This document shows positions 32,073-40,687 of a stretch of DNA of 64,000 nucleotides, in pieces. The first letter of the stretch is position 1, and each line of letters begins with the position of its first letter. This DNA comes from Candidatus Onthenecus intestinigallinarum (GTDB lineage Bacteria; Bacillota; Clostridia; Christensenellales; Aristaeellaceae). The stretch spans positions 1 through 64,000 of the forward strand of contig DVFJ01000037.1 of assembly GCA_018713325.1 (NCBI GenBank), in the 5' to 3' direction. Both the position numbers and the translations under genes were made by a program. The notes under the pieces are model-generated. The model did not search any database, was not told the DNA's origin, and saw only the letters and a list, made by a program, of their open reading frames with translations.

Positions 32073-32750
32073 GTGCGCATACTGCTGGCGGAGGACGACC
32101 GGGCGATCTCCGGCGCGGTCAAAAAACGTCTGACCGCGGAAGGATATGCCGTGGACGTGTGTGAGAACGGACGGGATGCCTATGACTACATGCAGGCGAC
32201 CGCCTATGACGTGGTGCTGATGGACATCATGATGCCCGGCGAGGACGGCCTGAGCGTGGTCCGCCGCGCGCGGGCGCAGGGGATGGACACGCCGATCCTG
32301 TTCCTCACGGCCCGGGATTCGGTGGACGACCGCGTGACCGGCCTGGATGCGGGCGGCGACGACTATCTGGTCAAGCCGTTTGCGCTGAGCGAGCTGCTGG
32401 CGCGCATCCGCGTGCTGGCGCGGCGCGGCGGAACGCGGCGCGCGGCGAGCGCCATCGACGTGGGGGACCTGCACGTGGACACCGCCTCGCGCCAGGTCAC
32501 GCGCGCCGGCCGGCGCATCGACCTCACCGCGCGGGAATACGCGCTGCTGGAGATCCTGGCGACGCATCGCGACACGGTGCTCTCCCGCGATCAGATCGGC
32601 GAGAAGCTGTTCAGCTACGACTACATGGGCGCGTCGAACATGGTGGACGTCTACATCCGTTATCTGCGCCGCAAGATCGACGACGGATACGACGTCAAGC
32701 TGATCAAGACCGTCCGGGGCGTGGGCTATGTCCTGCGGGAGGACGCGTGA
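32073..32750 (+). CDS. OmpR/PhoB-type response regulator
   Basis: A 225-residue regulator. The receiver domain (1-115) has the acidic pair D8-D9, phospho-acceptor D51 (LMDIMMP), T (FLTAR) and K (VKPFA). The winged-helix domain (about 125-222) has LTAREYALLEILATHRDTVL, then VDVYIRYLRRKID and TVRGVGYVL. The start is a GTG at 32073 after GGAGGG. It forms an operon with the sensor kinase, which starts inside its stop codon. Confidence 0.93.
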   Translation: MRILLAEDDRAISGAVKKRLTAEGYAVDVCENGRDAYDYMQATAYDVVLMDIMMPGEDGLSVVRRARAQGMDTPILFLTARDSVDDRVTGLDAGGDDYLVKPFALSELLARIRVLARRGGTRRAASAIDVGDLHVDTASRQVTRAGRRIDLTAREYALLEILATHRDTVLSRDQIGEKLFSYDYMGASNMVDVYIRYLRRKIDDGYDVKLIKTVRGVGYVLREDA

Positions 32751-34090
32751 AGCTGAGCATCAAGCTGCGGGTGACGCTGCTGTGCACGCTGCTGGCCGCG
32801 CTCATCGCCAGCGCGGCGATGGCCTTCCAGCTCATCGGCGAGCAGGGCATGCTGCGGGATTACTATCGCAATTCGCTCATGGCCACGGCCCAGCTGGCGC
32901 GCGACGACATCCGCTATGAGGACGGCGACCTGGACATTGACCGCAACCTGGATGATCTGCCCAGCGCGCATGTGGCGCTGTTCAGCCTGGACGGAGACCT
33001 GGTCTACGGCAGACGCCTGGCAGAGCTGCCGTTCGCCGAAGGGGAGATGCGCCGCGCAGAGGGGCTGGCGGGCGGCGAGTGGTTCCTATACGACACGATG
33101 CTCTCGTTTGACGACGGACCGAGCCTCTGGCTGCGGTGCGGCATCTCGGCGGACGCGGCGCAGGGGCTGCTGCAAGGGCGCAGCCGGCTGTCGCTGCTGG
33201 CGCTGCCGGGGCTGATGCTGCTGGCGGGACTGGGCGGCTACGGCATCGCCTGGCGGGCGTTTCGGCCGGTGTCCCGCATCGTGCGCACGGCGGAGGGCAT
33301 CGCCGACGGCGCGGACCTGAAAAAGCGCATCGCCCTCACGGGCGCCAAGGACGAGCTGTACGCGCTGGCGCGGACGTTTGACGCGATGTTTGAACGCCTG
33401 GATCGCGCGTTTGAGCGGGAGCGGCAGTTCACGTCGGACGTCTCTCACGAACTGCGCACCCCGGTGACTTCCATCCTGACGCAGAGCGAGTTTGCACTCT
33501 CCGACGCGGCGGACGACGCGGACCGGCGGGGGGCGCTGGAGAGCATCCACGGCAAGGCGGAAGGCATGGCCGGACTGATCCGGCGTTTGCTGTTGCTGGC
33601 CCGGATGGATGCGGGACAACTTCGTCTGGAACGCGAGACGGTGGATCTGCAGATGCTGGCAGAGCTGGCCGTGGCATCCTTTGAGGATGCGGCGGCCGCA
33701 AAACAAATGACACTGGAGACTGACGGTGGTCTGCCTGTCGAGGTGAGCGGTGACCATGCCATGCTGTTGCAGGTCGTGATGAACCTGGTGGAGAACGCCG
33801 TGCGCTACGGTTGCGAGGGCGGAACGGTGCGGCTGCGTGCCGGCCGGAATGGCGCGCAGGCGTGGCTGTCCGTGGAGGACGATGGGCCCGGCATTGAGGC
33901 CAAGGACATGGAGCGCATCTTCGAGCGCTTCTATCAGGCCGACCCGGCGCGCCACGTCGGCTCGGGGCTGGGACTTTCGCTGGCGGCGCGCATTGCCCAG
34001 CTCCACGGCGGGCGCGTGGACGTGCGCAGCGCGCCGGGAGAGGGAAGCTGTTTTACCTTGATTTTGCCCGGCAAAGGAGGAACGCCATGA
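32747..34090 (+). CDS. Sensor histidine kinase
   Basis: A 447-residue membrane kinase. Membrane spans lie near 8-28 and 150-170, with an extracytoplasmic loop of about 120 residues between them and a HAMP region after. The H-box is SDVSHELRTPVTSIL, with H234 as the autophosphorylated residue. N box (NLVENAVRYG), G1 (DDGPGIEAKD), F (IFERFYQ) and G2 (GSGLGLSLA) boxes are complete. GTG 32747 overlaps the regulator stop. The PepSY protein that follows overlaps its own stop, so the three form one signalling unit. Confidence 0.93.
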   Translation: MKLSIKLRVTLLCTLLAALIASAAMAFQLIGEQGMLRDYYRNSLMATAQLARDDIRYEDGDLDIDRNLDDLPSAHVALFSLDGDLVYGRRLAELPFAEGEMRRAEGLAGGEWFLYDTMLSFDDGPSLWLRCGISADAAQGLLQGRSRLSLLALPGLMLLAGLGGYGIAWRAFRPVSRIVRTAEGIADGADLKKRIALTGAKDELYALARTFDAMFERLDRAFERERQFTSDVSHELRTPVTSILTQSEFALSDAADDADRRGALESIHGKAEGMAGLIRRLLLLARMDAGQLRLERETVDLQMLAELAVASFEDAAAAKQMTLETDGGLPVEVSGDHAMLLQVVMNLVENAVRYGCEGGTVRLRAGRNGAQAWLSVEDDGPGIEAKDMERIFERFYQADPARHVGSGLGLSLAARIAQLHGGRVDVRSAPGEGSCFTLILPGKGGTP

Positions 34091-34728
34091 AACGGATGCA
34101 GGGCTTTCTGATTACGGCTGTCGCCTGTGCGCTGGCGCTGTGCGCCCGGGCAGAGGCGATGCCGGAGGCCGCGCAGGCGCTGGTGCCCGCGCAGGCCACG
34201 ATCACCGACGACCAGACGGTGGGCGGGCTGCGCGTGCTGACGATGGAGCTTCCCTCCGGCGAAGCGCTGGATCTGGCATGGGACCTGCACGCGGACGCGC
34301 CCGTACTCCTGACGACGCGCACGCCCGCCCCGGCGGGCTCGGACGTCCAGTCCCGCGAAGAGGCCGAGCGGCTGGCACTGGAGGCATACCCTGACGCGCG
34401 CGTGCTCTTTGCCCAGGATTCTCCGGAGGGCGGCAAGACGCTTCAACTGCTGAGCGAATCGATATGCGGCACGGTGACCGTCCAGGGCGGCGTACTGGTT
34501 GCGCGGACGCTGGGCTTTGGAGATTACTTTTCGGACGGGCGGCTGACGATGGAGGGCGCGCTCAAAACGATGACGCTCTACCGGCCCGACGCTGAATTCC
34601 ATGCGTTGGAGCTGGACGAGGACGACGGTATGCTCATCTATGAGGGCGATGCGTGGCTGAACGGCGTGGAGTACGAATTCGAGCTCGACGCGCGCACGTG
34701 CCGGCTGCTGAAATGGGAACGGGATTGA
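34087..34728 (+). CDS. Secreted PepSY-domain protein
   Basis: A 213-residue exported protein (signal peptide about 1-22, cleavage near ARA/EA). The C-terminal 70 residues look like PepSY: SDGRLTMEGALKTMTLYRPD, then LIYEGDAWLNGVEYEFELDA and LLKWERD. The ATG overlaps the kinase stop (ATGA). PepSY proteins are encoded beside two-component systems in many Firmicutes and may modulate the sensor or a protease, though the mechanism is not established. Confidence 0.75.
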   Translation: MKRMQGFLITAVACALALCARAEAMPEAAQALVPAQATITDDQTVGGLRVLTMELPSGEALDLAWDLHADAPVLLTTRTPAPAGSDVQSREEAERLALEAYPDARVLFAQDSPEGGKTLQLLSESICGTVTVQGGVLVARTLGFGDYFSDGRLTMEGALKTMTLYRPDAEFHALELDEDDGMLIYEGDAWLNGVEYEFELDARTCRLLKWERD

Positions 34729-35117
34729 GACGAACCGGCGCCCCCGCGGGGCCATGGGACCAGAATGGTTATTGAGCCCCGTTTGCGGACGCATGACAAG
34801 CCCTTGCCGCAATATGTGGGGCGGCGAGTGGACTGGATGGAGTGCGTTGACACGATATAGTCAGTGCTTCGTGTTCCTGAACGTGGCGCCGATCGCCTCG
34901 ACCACCGTCCTTTGCGCTCATGATGAGCGTGGATGGCGGAATCGTCCGCCGGATGTCCAAGGCGCCGACCATCGACGAGATCATCAACATGTACAGCGAA
35001 TGAGGAACCGGCCTCAATCCCCTACGTAAAACCGAATCGGAAGGCCAAGAGACGCAGCCATGCGTCTCTTGCGCTTCCCGGCGCGGATGAATCTGCGCCA
35101 ACGCGAGGAGGACGCTT
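34729..35117. other. Intergenic region with a short coding remnant and a hairpin
   Basis: About 390 bp. At 34920-35003 a plus-strand frame reads MMSVDGGIVRRMSKAPTIDE, then IINMYSE-stop, which looks like the true end of a lost protein but matches no family I recognise. A perfect 10-bp hairpin AAGAGACGCA/TGCGTCTCTT (35047-35070, loop GCCA) follows, without a T-run. Nothing else was identified. Confidence 0.45.
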
Positions 35118-36206
35118 ATGCAACAAAGCCGCAGGGTCCTGGACATCCGCCCGGACCGCGCGTATGCGCGCCACAGCGAGGGCGACTTCGTGCGCCGCGC
35201 GGACGGCTCCATTCTCTTTGTCTACACCCGCTTCTTTGAGAAAAACGACGACGAGGCGCCGTCGGCCCTCGTCGCCATCGAGTCCGCCGACGAGGGCGAG
35301 ACCTGGTCGCAGCCTCGGGAGGTCGTCAGCGCAGCGCCGTTCGGCGTGAAAAACGTCATGAGCGTCTCGCTGCTGCGCCTGCAAAGCGGGGAAATCGGCC
35401 TGTTCTACATCGTGAAGGAGGCGTGGTACACGCGCATCATGCTGGCGCGCTCGGACGACGAGGGCCGCACCTTCGGCCGGCATGCGGAGTGCACGCTGCC
35501 GGACCGGCGCGGCTGGTTCGTGCTCAACAACAGCCGCGTGGAGCGCCTGCACACGGGACGCATCCTCGTGCCGCTGGCCTATCACCGCACGGGCCTGGAC
35601 GAACGGACCGGCAAGTTCTTTTTCGACCCCTGCGCCTGCGCCTGCATGCTCTACTCCGACGACGACGGCGCGACCTGGAGCGAGGCGCCGGACGTGATCC
35701 ATCCGCCGTTTTCGGGCACGCGCTCCGGCCTGCAGGAGCCGGGCGTCCTCGAGCTGCGCGACGGCGCGCTGTGGGCGTACTTCCGAACGGACAAGATGTA
35801 CCAGTATGAGGCCTTCTCCCGCGACGGTGGGCTGCACTGGTCCACGCCGCAGGCCTCGCGCTTCACCTCGCCCCTGTCGCCCATGAAGCTGCTGCGCCAG
35901 CCGGACACGGGCCGCCTGTTCGCCTTCTGGAACCCGGTGCCCAACCACATGGAGAAGAGCCAGCATTGCGAGGGCGTCTGGACCGGCGGACGCACGCCGC
36001 TCGTCTATGCGACGAGCGACGACGACGGCGTCACCTGGAGCCCGATGCGCCCGATCGAGGACGACCCGCGCCATGGCTACTGCTACCCTGCGGCGTTTTT
36101 CACCCGGGACGGGGCCATGCTGGTCGCCTACTGCGCGGGCGGCGTGGAGGACGGCTCGTGCCTCGCGCGCCTGACCATCCAGAAGATCCCGCTGGAAAAG
36201 GAGTAA
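35118..36206 (+). CDS. Sialidase-like BNR-repeat protein
   Basis: A 362-residue six-bladed beta-propeller protein. At least five Asp-box motifs (S-x-D-x-G-x-T-W type) are visible: SADEGETW, SDDEGRTF, SDDDGATW, SRDGGLHW and SDDDGVTW. It has no signal peptide, so it is intracellular, where it could act on imported sugars. Arginines typical of the sialidase active site are not obvious at the N-terminus (SEGDFVRRADGS), so glycosidase activity is unproven; many such proteins are annotated as exo-alpha-sialidase. ATG 35118 has GAGGAGG upstream. Confidence 0.75.
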   Translation: MQQSRRVLDIRPDRAYARHSEGDFVRRADGSILFVYTRFFEKNDDEAPSALVAIESADEGETWSQPREVVSAAPFGVKNVMSVSLLRLQSGEIGLFYIVKEAWYTRIMLARSDDEGRTFGRHAECTLPDRRGWFVLNNSRVERLHTGRILVPLAYHRTGLDERTGKFFFDPCACACMLYSDDDGATWSEAPDVIHPPFSGTRSGLQEPGVLELRDGALWAYFRTDKMYQYEAFSRDGGLHWSTPQASRFTSPLSPMKLLRQPDTGRLFAFWNPVPNHMEKSQHCEGVWTGGRTPLVYATSDDDGVTWSPMRPIEDDPRHGYCYPAAFFTRDGAMLVAYCAGGVEDGSCLARLTIQKIPLEKE

Positions 36207-36237
36207 AGAGCCGTGGCATCGGCACCGGCTCCGCCAG

Positions 36238-36354
36238 GACGTCGTCATCGGCCGGGAGGCCATCGTCGGCGTAGGCAGCGTGGTGCTGCGCGATGTCGCG
36301 CCGCGCATGGTCGCATACGGCAACCCGTGCCGGGAACGCCGGCCCGTGGACTGA
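36238..36354 (+). pseudogene. Hexapeptide-repeat acyltransferase C-terminal remnant
   Basis: The frame reads DVVIGREAIVGVGSVVLRDV, then APRMVAYGNPCRERRPVD-stop. This is the last coils of a left-handed beta-helix acetyltransferase ('v-IG--a-VGaGSvV--dvpp--v--GnPak'). Only about 39 residues survive, directly behind the sialidase-like gene. No start codon or ribosome site fits. Confidence 0.6.
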
Positions 36355-36362
36355 CAACCGGT

Positions 36363-36396
36363 CCCCGCCCCTCCTCCGAGGGCGGGGTATTTTTTT
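36363..36396 (+). terminator. Intrinsic terminator
   Basis: CCCCGCCC (36363-36370) pairs with GGGCGGGG (36380-36387), followed by TA and seven T. It ends the sialidase unit before the sigma-factor operon. Confidence 0.85.
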
Positions 36397-36460
36397 GTCT
36401 CGCCGGGCATTGCGCGTTTGGTGCGATCGACTCGTCTATATAGGTGAAGGGGGGAGGAAC

Positions 36461-36958
36461 ATGCCGCAGAGCGACAGCTGGCTGGAGGAGGCCATGGCGC
36501 GCTGGGAGGTCCCGCTGCTGCGCACGTGTTTCCTGCTGCTGGGGGATGCAAAGCTGGCGGAGGACGCCGTGCAGGAGGCGTTCGTCAAGGCGTGGCGGGC
36601 GCATGGACGGTACCGGGGCGAGGCGTCGGAGAAGACCTGGCTGATGCGCATCGCCGTGAACACGTGCCGGGACATGCGGCGCGGCGGGTGGATGCGGCAC
36701 GTGGACAAGGCGGTCCGCCTGGAGGACCTGCCCGAGCCCGCCGTTCCGTTTGAGCCGGCGGACCACGAACTGACGCAGGCCGTCCTGGGCCTGCCGCAGC
36801 GCCTGCGTCAGGCGGTGATCCTGCGCTTTTACCAGGGGCTCGGCGTCGAGGAGGCCGCGCAGGCGCTTGGGGTATCGCGCAGGACGGTGCAGTACCGGCT
36901 CGCAAGGGCGGAACGGATGCTCAAACGCAGCTTGGAGGGGTTGGACGATGTGGAATGA
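36461..36958 (+). CDS. ECF-type RNA polymerase sigma factor
   Basis: A 165-residue sigma-70 family ECF factor. Region 2 has CFLLLGDAKLAEDAVQEAFV and KTWLMRIAVNTCRDMRR. Region 4 has LGLPQRLRQAVILRFYQGLG, then EEAAQALGVSRRTVQYRLARA (helix-turn-helix). ATG 36461 follows GGGGGGAGG. Upstream, CGTCTA (36433-36438) resembles ECF-type -10 elements, so autoregulation is possible, but no clear AAC-type -35 was found. It overlaps its probable anti-sigma gene by 11 bp. Confidence 0.9.
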   Translation: MPQSDSWLEEAMARWEVPLLRTCFLLLGDAKLAEDAVQEAFVKAWRAHGRYRGEASEKTWLMRIAVNTCRDMRRGGWMRHVDKAVRLEDLPEPAVPFEPADHELTQAVLGLPQRLRQAVILRFYQGLGVEEAAQALGVSRRTVQYRLARAERMLKRSLEGLDDVE

Positions 36959-38132
36959 AGCGCGGATTCGGGAGGGGCTGGAGCGCAAGCTGTCCGGCCT
37001 GGAGGCGTCAGGGGAGCGCCGCGCGCGCATCCGGGACGCGGTGGCAACATGCCAGAAGGAGGAGCGGACGATGAAACGCAAGCTGTCCATGGCGCTGGCG
37101 GCGGCGCTGGCGCTGGTCGCGATTGCGGCGGCCGTGGCCGTCGCGGAGGGGCTGAACCTGTTCCAGCTCTTCGGCCAACGGAACGAGCGCTACGCGAGGG
37201 TGGCGCAGGAGGCCGCGCTGGAGACGGCGCAGCCCGTGCAGGTGGAGGATGAACGCTTGGGCGAGGTGCATGCCGCCATCGACGGCGCCTACTTCGACGG
37301 CCTGACGCTGAGCGTCGCATTCCGGATCGACAATGCCGCCGGCTGCGAGGCGTATACGCCCACGGCGGAGGAGCTGGCCGGCATGGAGCGGACGGGCGCG
37401 ATGCTGGCCGCCGTTGCGCAGGACGAGCCGGGCGCGGAGGTCGTCGCCGCGTTCAACGAGGCCGCCGAGGCCGGCAAGCCGGGCGGATACCGGCGCTACA
37501 GCATCGTCGCAGGCGACCATACGCTCACGGACGACGGCGTCGACATCCCGCCCAGCCAGGCGGACGGCCGCTACACGGCGGACGGCGCGTACTGCGAGAT
37601 GCGCGACTTCGCCACGCCCCTGCCGGAGGCGATCCGCGATCGGGAGCGCCTGACGCTGCGCATCCCCCTGTATCGGTTTGAGACGACGGTCTACTTTGAC
37701 GGCGCGTCGTGGTACATGCGCACGGAGCGGGAGGATGCAGGCACCATCACCGCCGAGGTCGGCCGCGCGCAGGCGCAGGCGCAGCGCATGTCCGGCCAGG
37801 CGCGCATCGGCGGCGCGACGTGCACGGCTGAGGCGGAGGTCTCCGCAATGAGCGCCGTGTTGACCGTGCGAAGCGACATGCCCTTGGACAGCTTCCTGGC
37901 CGCGCCGCCCGAGGGGACGGACCCAGCCGACTGCTGGGTGACGGCCGATGTGTATGACGAAGACGGGGCGCTGTGGCGCGTGCAGGAGGTGAACGCCGAA
38001 GCGACGCAGGTCACCTTCACCCTGGAGGGGACGGGCAGCCTGCCGGATGCATTGAAGGTCTACCTCTACGCCGCATGGGAGGGCGGCGAGCCGGACCTGT
38101 CCGGCGTGGAGTCCATCGAGCTGACGCGATGA
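36948..38132 (+). CDS. DUF4179-type membrane anti-sigma factor
   Basis: A 394-residue protein overlapping the sigma gene by 11 bp. Residues 1-42 are cytoplasmic and basic/acidic (EARIREGLERKLSGLEASGE), suited to bind the sigma factor. One membrane span lies near 45-67 (LSMALAAALALVAIAAAVAV). The extracytoplasmic part is about 325 residues in two beta domains. This is the DUF4179 arrangement commonly paired with ECF sigma factors in clostridia. The signal sensed outside is unknown. ATG 36948 follows GGAGGGG. Confidence 0.8.
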   Translation: MWNEARIREGLERKLSGLEASGERRARIRDAVATCQKEERTMKRKLSMALAAALALVAIAAAVAVAEGLNLFQLFGQRNERYARVAQEAALETAQPVQVEDERLGEVHAAIDGAYFDGLTLSVAFRIDNAAGCEAYTPTAEELAGMERTGAMLAAVAQDEPGAEVVAAFNEAAEAGKPGGYRRYSIVAGDHTLTDDGVDIPPSQADGRYTADGAYCEMRDFATPLPEAIRDRERLTLRIPLYRFETTVYFDGASWYMRTEREDAGTITAEVGRAQAQAQRMSGQARIGGATCTAEAEVSAMSAVLTVRSDMPLDSFLAAPPEGTDPADCWVTADVYDEDGALWRVQEVNAEATQVTFTLEGTGSLPDALKVYLYAAWEGGEPDLSGVESIELTR

Positions 38133-38143
38133 CGCCGTGCGAA

Positions 38144-38178
38144 ACGCCCTGCCGGCCTGGGCCGGCAGGGCGTTTTTT
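38144..38178. terminator. Bidirectional terminator between convergent genes
   Basis: A perfect 13-bp stem ACGCCCTGCCGGC/GCCGGCAGGGCGT (38144-38156 and 38161-38173) ends in six T on the plus strand (38173-38178). It lies between the plus-strand anti-sigma gene and the minus-strand deacetylase; on the minus side the T-tract is short (AAA at 38142-38144). Confidence 0.85.
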
Positions 38179-38189
38179 GCGAAGTGCGC

Positions 38190-39035
38190 TCAGCGTCCGC
38201 TTTCCATCCAGTCCAGCACGTCCTGCGTTTGCAAAAACGCGGAGCGGTTGAGGCGTCCGAGCAGATAGAGGCAGTCTGCGGAGCGGGTGAGCACGTTGAC
38301 GTGCTCCTCGCTGGTGAGCGTGGCCAGGAAACCGTGCGCCTGCAGGAGCGGCTCTGCCAGCGGCTCCAGGCTGCCGTAGGGATAGGCGAACACGGGTTCA
38401 AACGCGACGCCGGCAGCCTCGCACAGCGCGGTCATCCGCTGCAGGTCGCCCTGCAGCACCTGCGTATATGCCGCCTCGCTCTCGCACTCCAGACGGGCCA
38501 CGCCGGAGCGCTGGCAGTAGACGTGCAGACCGGCGGAGCGGCTCACGAATTCCACCAGCCCCGACTGCGCGGCCTCTTGCAGTTCGTCCCAGCTCATGAA
38601 CGCGCCGCCGTCCCCCGCACGCGCCTGCTGCGCCTGCCGTCCGATCACGGAGACCGCCGCCGGCGCGTCATGGGCCCGCAACAGCGGCAGCGCCCGGGTC
38701 AAAAAGCTGCGGTATCCGTCGTCGAAGACCAGCAGCACGGGCCTGTCGGGCAGCGGATCGCCCTCGAGCACGTAGCGCAGCACTTCGGAGACGGAGACGG
38801 GCGTCCAGCCGCTGTCCTTCAGCGCACGCAGGTCCGCTTCCAATTGATCCGACGTCAGCGCGTAGTCGCCTGCTTCAAGCGGATTGTCGGTGATGTCGTG
38901 ATACATCAGAATCGGGAGATGCACGCCTTCCTCGGATTCGGCGGCCCGGCCCGCCCACCAGAAGGAAAGCAGCAAGGCAAGCGCCGCCGCGATCACGAGC
39001 AGATAGAGCAGCGTCCCCTTCCATCCCTTGAACAT
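38190..39035 (-). CDS. Polysaccharide deacetylase-like (NodB-domain) membrane protein
   Basis: A 281-residue protein with an N-terminal membrane anchor (about 8-28). LPILMYHDITDN near 41 and LLVFDDGYRSFL near 100 are NodB motifs with the catalytic base D and metal-binding D. The second motif, normally SH(T/S)xxxxH, reads VSRSAGLH, so the first metal-binding His is an Arg. FAYPYGSLEPLAEPLLQAHGF is motif 3. It may therefore be a weak or altered enzyme. It lies 34 bp downstream of a GT2 gene on the minus strand, an arrangement like PNAG-type exopolysaccharide loci. Confidence 0.75.
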   Translation of the reverse strand: MFKGWKGTLLYLLVIAAALALLLSFWWAGRAAESEEGVHLPILMYHDITDNPLEAGDYALTSDQLEADLRALKDSGWTPVSVSEVLRYVLEGDPLPDRPVLLVFDDGYRSFLTRALPLLRAHDAPAAVSVIGRQAQQARAGDGGAFMSWDELQEAAQSGLVEFVSRSAGLHVYCQRSGVARLECESEAAYTQVLQGDLQRMTALCEAAGVAFEPVFAYPYGSLEPLAEPLLQAHGFLATLTSEEHVNVLTRSADCLYLLGRLNRSAFLQTQDVLDWMESGR

Positions 39036-39069
39036 ATCTGAAAACCCCTTTCACAATGCCTTCTCAAGA

Positions 39070-40271
39070 CTATGCCTTCCAGGCAGTCCGGCATCGCGTC
39101 AAGGCCTGCGCGTACCCGGTCAACGAGCACAGCGACTGGATGGGCTGAAACAGCGCGAAAAAGCACGCCAGCCCGAGCGCGCTGTGCCGAACGCGCACCG
39201 CGCGGATGCCGCGCTGGAAGGCGTACACGCTGGCCGAGCCGGCGATCAGGCCGGGCAGCGTGAGCAGCGTCATCCACCCGACGAACCACGTCGCGCCCGT
39301 CAGCGCCAACAGCGTACCGCCCAGAAAGCCGAACACGTACGCCAGATCCAGATAGACGATCGAGGCGTTCAGCGCCTCAAAATACCCGGCGTACAGGCTG
39401 GACTGCCGCCACGGACGGACCGCGTGCAGCCCTTCGAACATCCCCCTCGCCCAGCGCGCCCCAGCGCCAGCAGGCGGTAGGTCAGCACGATGTCCTCGCC
39501 CACCCCCGGGGTTCAGCCTCCGATCCGGCGCACCGCCGACGTCTCGTATGCGCTGAACGCGCCCTGCGCCACGAGGGTCGCGCCATAGCTGCCCTGGTAG
39601 CGCTTGACGGCGGCGATGCTGAGCAGGTAGTCGTAGATCTGCATCTTGCCGACCCAGGTCTTCGGCTCGGCGGCCAGCAGGTTGCCCGCCACGCATGCGG
39701 CCCCGTCGGACTGGATGCGCGCCAGGAGGGTCGCCAGGGCGCGCGCCTCCAGCTCCGTATCCGCATCGACGGTGAGAAAGTGCTCCGTGCCGACGTGTGC
39801 AAGGGCCTCGTTTAGCGCGTGCGCCTTGCCGGGCCTGCGGCAGGTCAGAAGCAGAATCGTCCGGTCCTGCCGTCCAAGCTCCGACGCCGCGCGCTCGATT
39901 TCCGCACGCGTCCGGTCGGTGGAGCCGTTATCTACACACAGGATCGTGATGGGACCGTCATACCGCTGCCCGACGACCGACCGGATTGTGCGGTAGACGG
40001 ACGCCTCCTCGTTTCTGGCGCAGATGAGGACGCTGACGGGCGCCGGCCTGACGCTTGGCAGGCGCGCCGGACGGGCGTGCAGCAGGTTGGACAGAAACAT
40101 CGCCCCCATCAGATACCCGGGCAGCAGCGCGATGCTCATCACGACCCAAACCGTATAACTCCATGGAAGCGCCGCGGATACGTCCCTGATCCAGGGGATG
40201 GCCAGCGCGCAGGACAGCGCGAGCCAGACGAACGCCGCGACGACGCTGAATGCAAAAACACATCGTTTCAC
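39070..40271 (-). pseudogene. GT2-family glycosyltransferase, broken by indels
   Basis: The N-terminal frame (from GTG 40271) has two membrane spans, then the GT2 domain: VSVLICARNEEASVYRTIRS, VDNGSTDRT, FLTVDADTELEA (DxD-like) and GSYGATLVAQGAFSAY. It hits a stop at 39513 right after VRRIGG. GEDIVLTYRLLALG continues in a second frame, and RWARGMFEGLHAVRPWRQ plus four C-terminal spans (to 39070) in a third. Between LLALG and RWARGM about 25 residues usual for this family are missing. Three frame changes fall within about 100 bp, so either the gene is dead or the sequence has local errors. Confidence 0.7.
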
Positions 40272-40335
40272 AAAAAGACCTCCGCATCACCCTATGAGCG
40301 CCCGGCCCCGAGGGTTCGACGGATGCGCGGACGGC

Positions 40336-40364
40336 TTGCAAAGCGTCCGGACGCGTGCTATAAT
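40336..40364 (+). promoter_or_regulatory. Promoter of the csoR2-transporter operon
   Basis: TTGCAA (40336-40341) and a perfect TATAAT (40359-40364) are 17 bp apart and end 2 bp before a long palindrome. Confidence 0.78.
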
Positions 40365-40365
40365 C

Positions 40366-40392
40366 CTCATATCCCCCCTGGGGGGATATGAG
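40366..40392 (+). promoter_or_regulatory. 27-bp perfect palindrome, CsoR-type operator
   Basis: CTCATATCCCCCC (40366-40378), one central T, GGGGGGATATGAG (40380-40392). The core ATATCCCCCCTGGGGGGATAT has the ATA-(C)n-(G)n-TAT layout of CsoR-family operators. It covers the expected transcription start, so binding would block initiation. It could also form a hairpin in the mRNA just before the ribosome site. Confidence 0.8.
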
Positions 40393-40407
40393 GGGAGGAG
40401 AAACGGC

Positions 40408-40677
40408 ATGGCGCATCACCACACGCGCTCCCAGGCGGTCATCCACCGCCTTTCGCGCGTCATCGGGCATCTGGAGGCCATCAAGACCATGGTGGCGGAG
40501 GACCGGGACTGCTGCGAGGTGCTCACGCAGATTGCGGCGGCCAAGGCGGCGATCAACAACATCGGCCGGGAGGTGCTCAAGGACCACATCGAGCACTGCG
40601 TGGCCGACGCGGTTCAAGAGGGCGACAGGCAGGCGCTGGACGATCTGGCGGCGGCGCTGGACCGCTTCATGAAGTGA
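40408..40677 (+). CDS. CsoR/FrmR-family repressor, second copy
   Basis: An 89-residue DUF156 protein. The sensing residues C35, H60 and C64 (DRDCCEV, KDHIEHC) keep the CsoR spacing; an extra Cys (C36) and an N-terminal HHH (residues 3-5) are additional candidate metal ligands, the latter reminiscent of nickel/cobalt-sensing RcnR. It follows a promoter overlapped by a perfect palindrome, so it is probably autoregulated. GGGGAGGAG precedes ATG 40408. It is only 10 bp from a DMT transporter gene, suggesting that the transporter is the regulated target. Confidence 0.88.
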   Translation: MAHHHTRSQAVIHRLSRVIGHLEAIKTMVAEDRDCCEVLTQIAAAKAAINNIGREVLKDHIEHCVADAVQEGDRQALDDLAAALDRFMK

Positions 40678-40687
40678 GGGGATTTGC

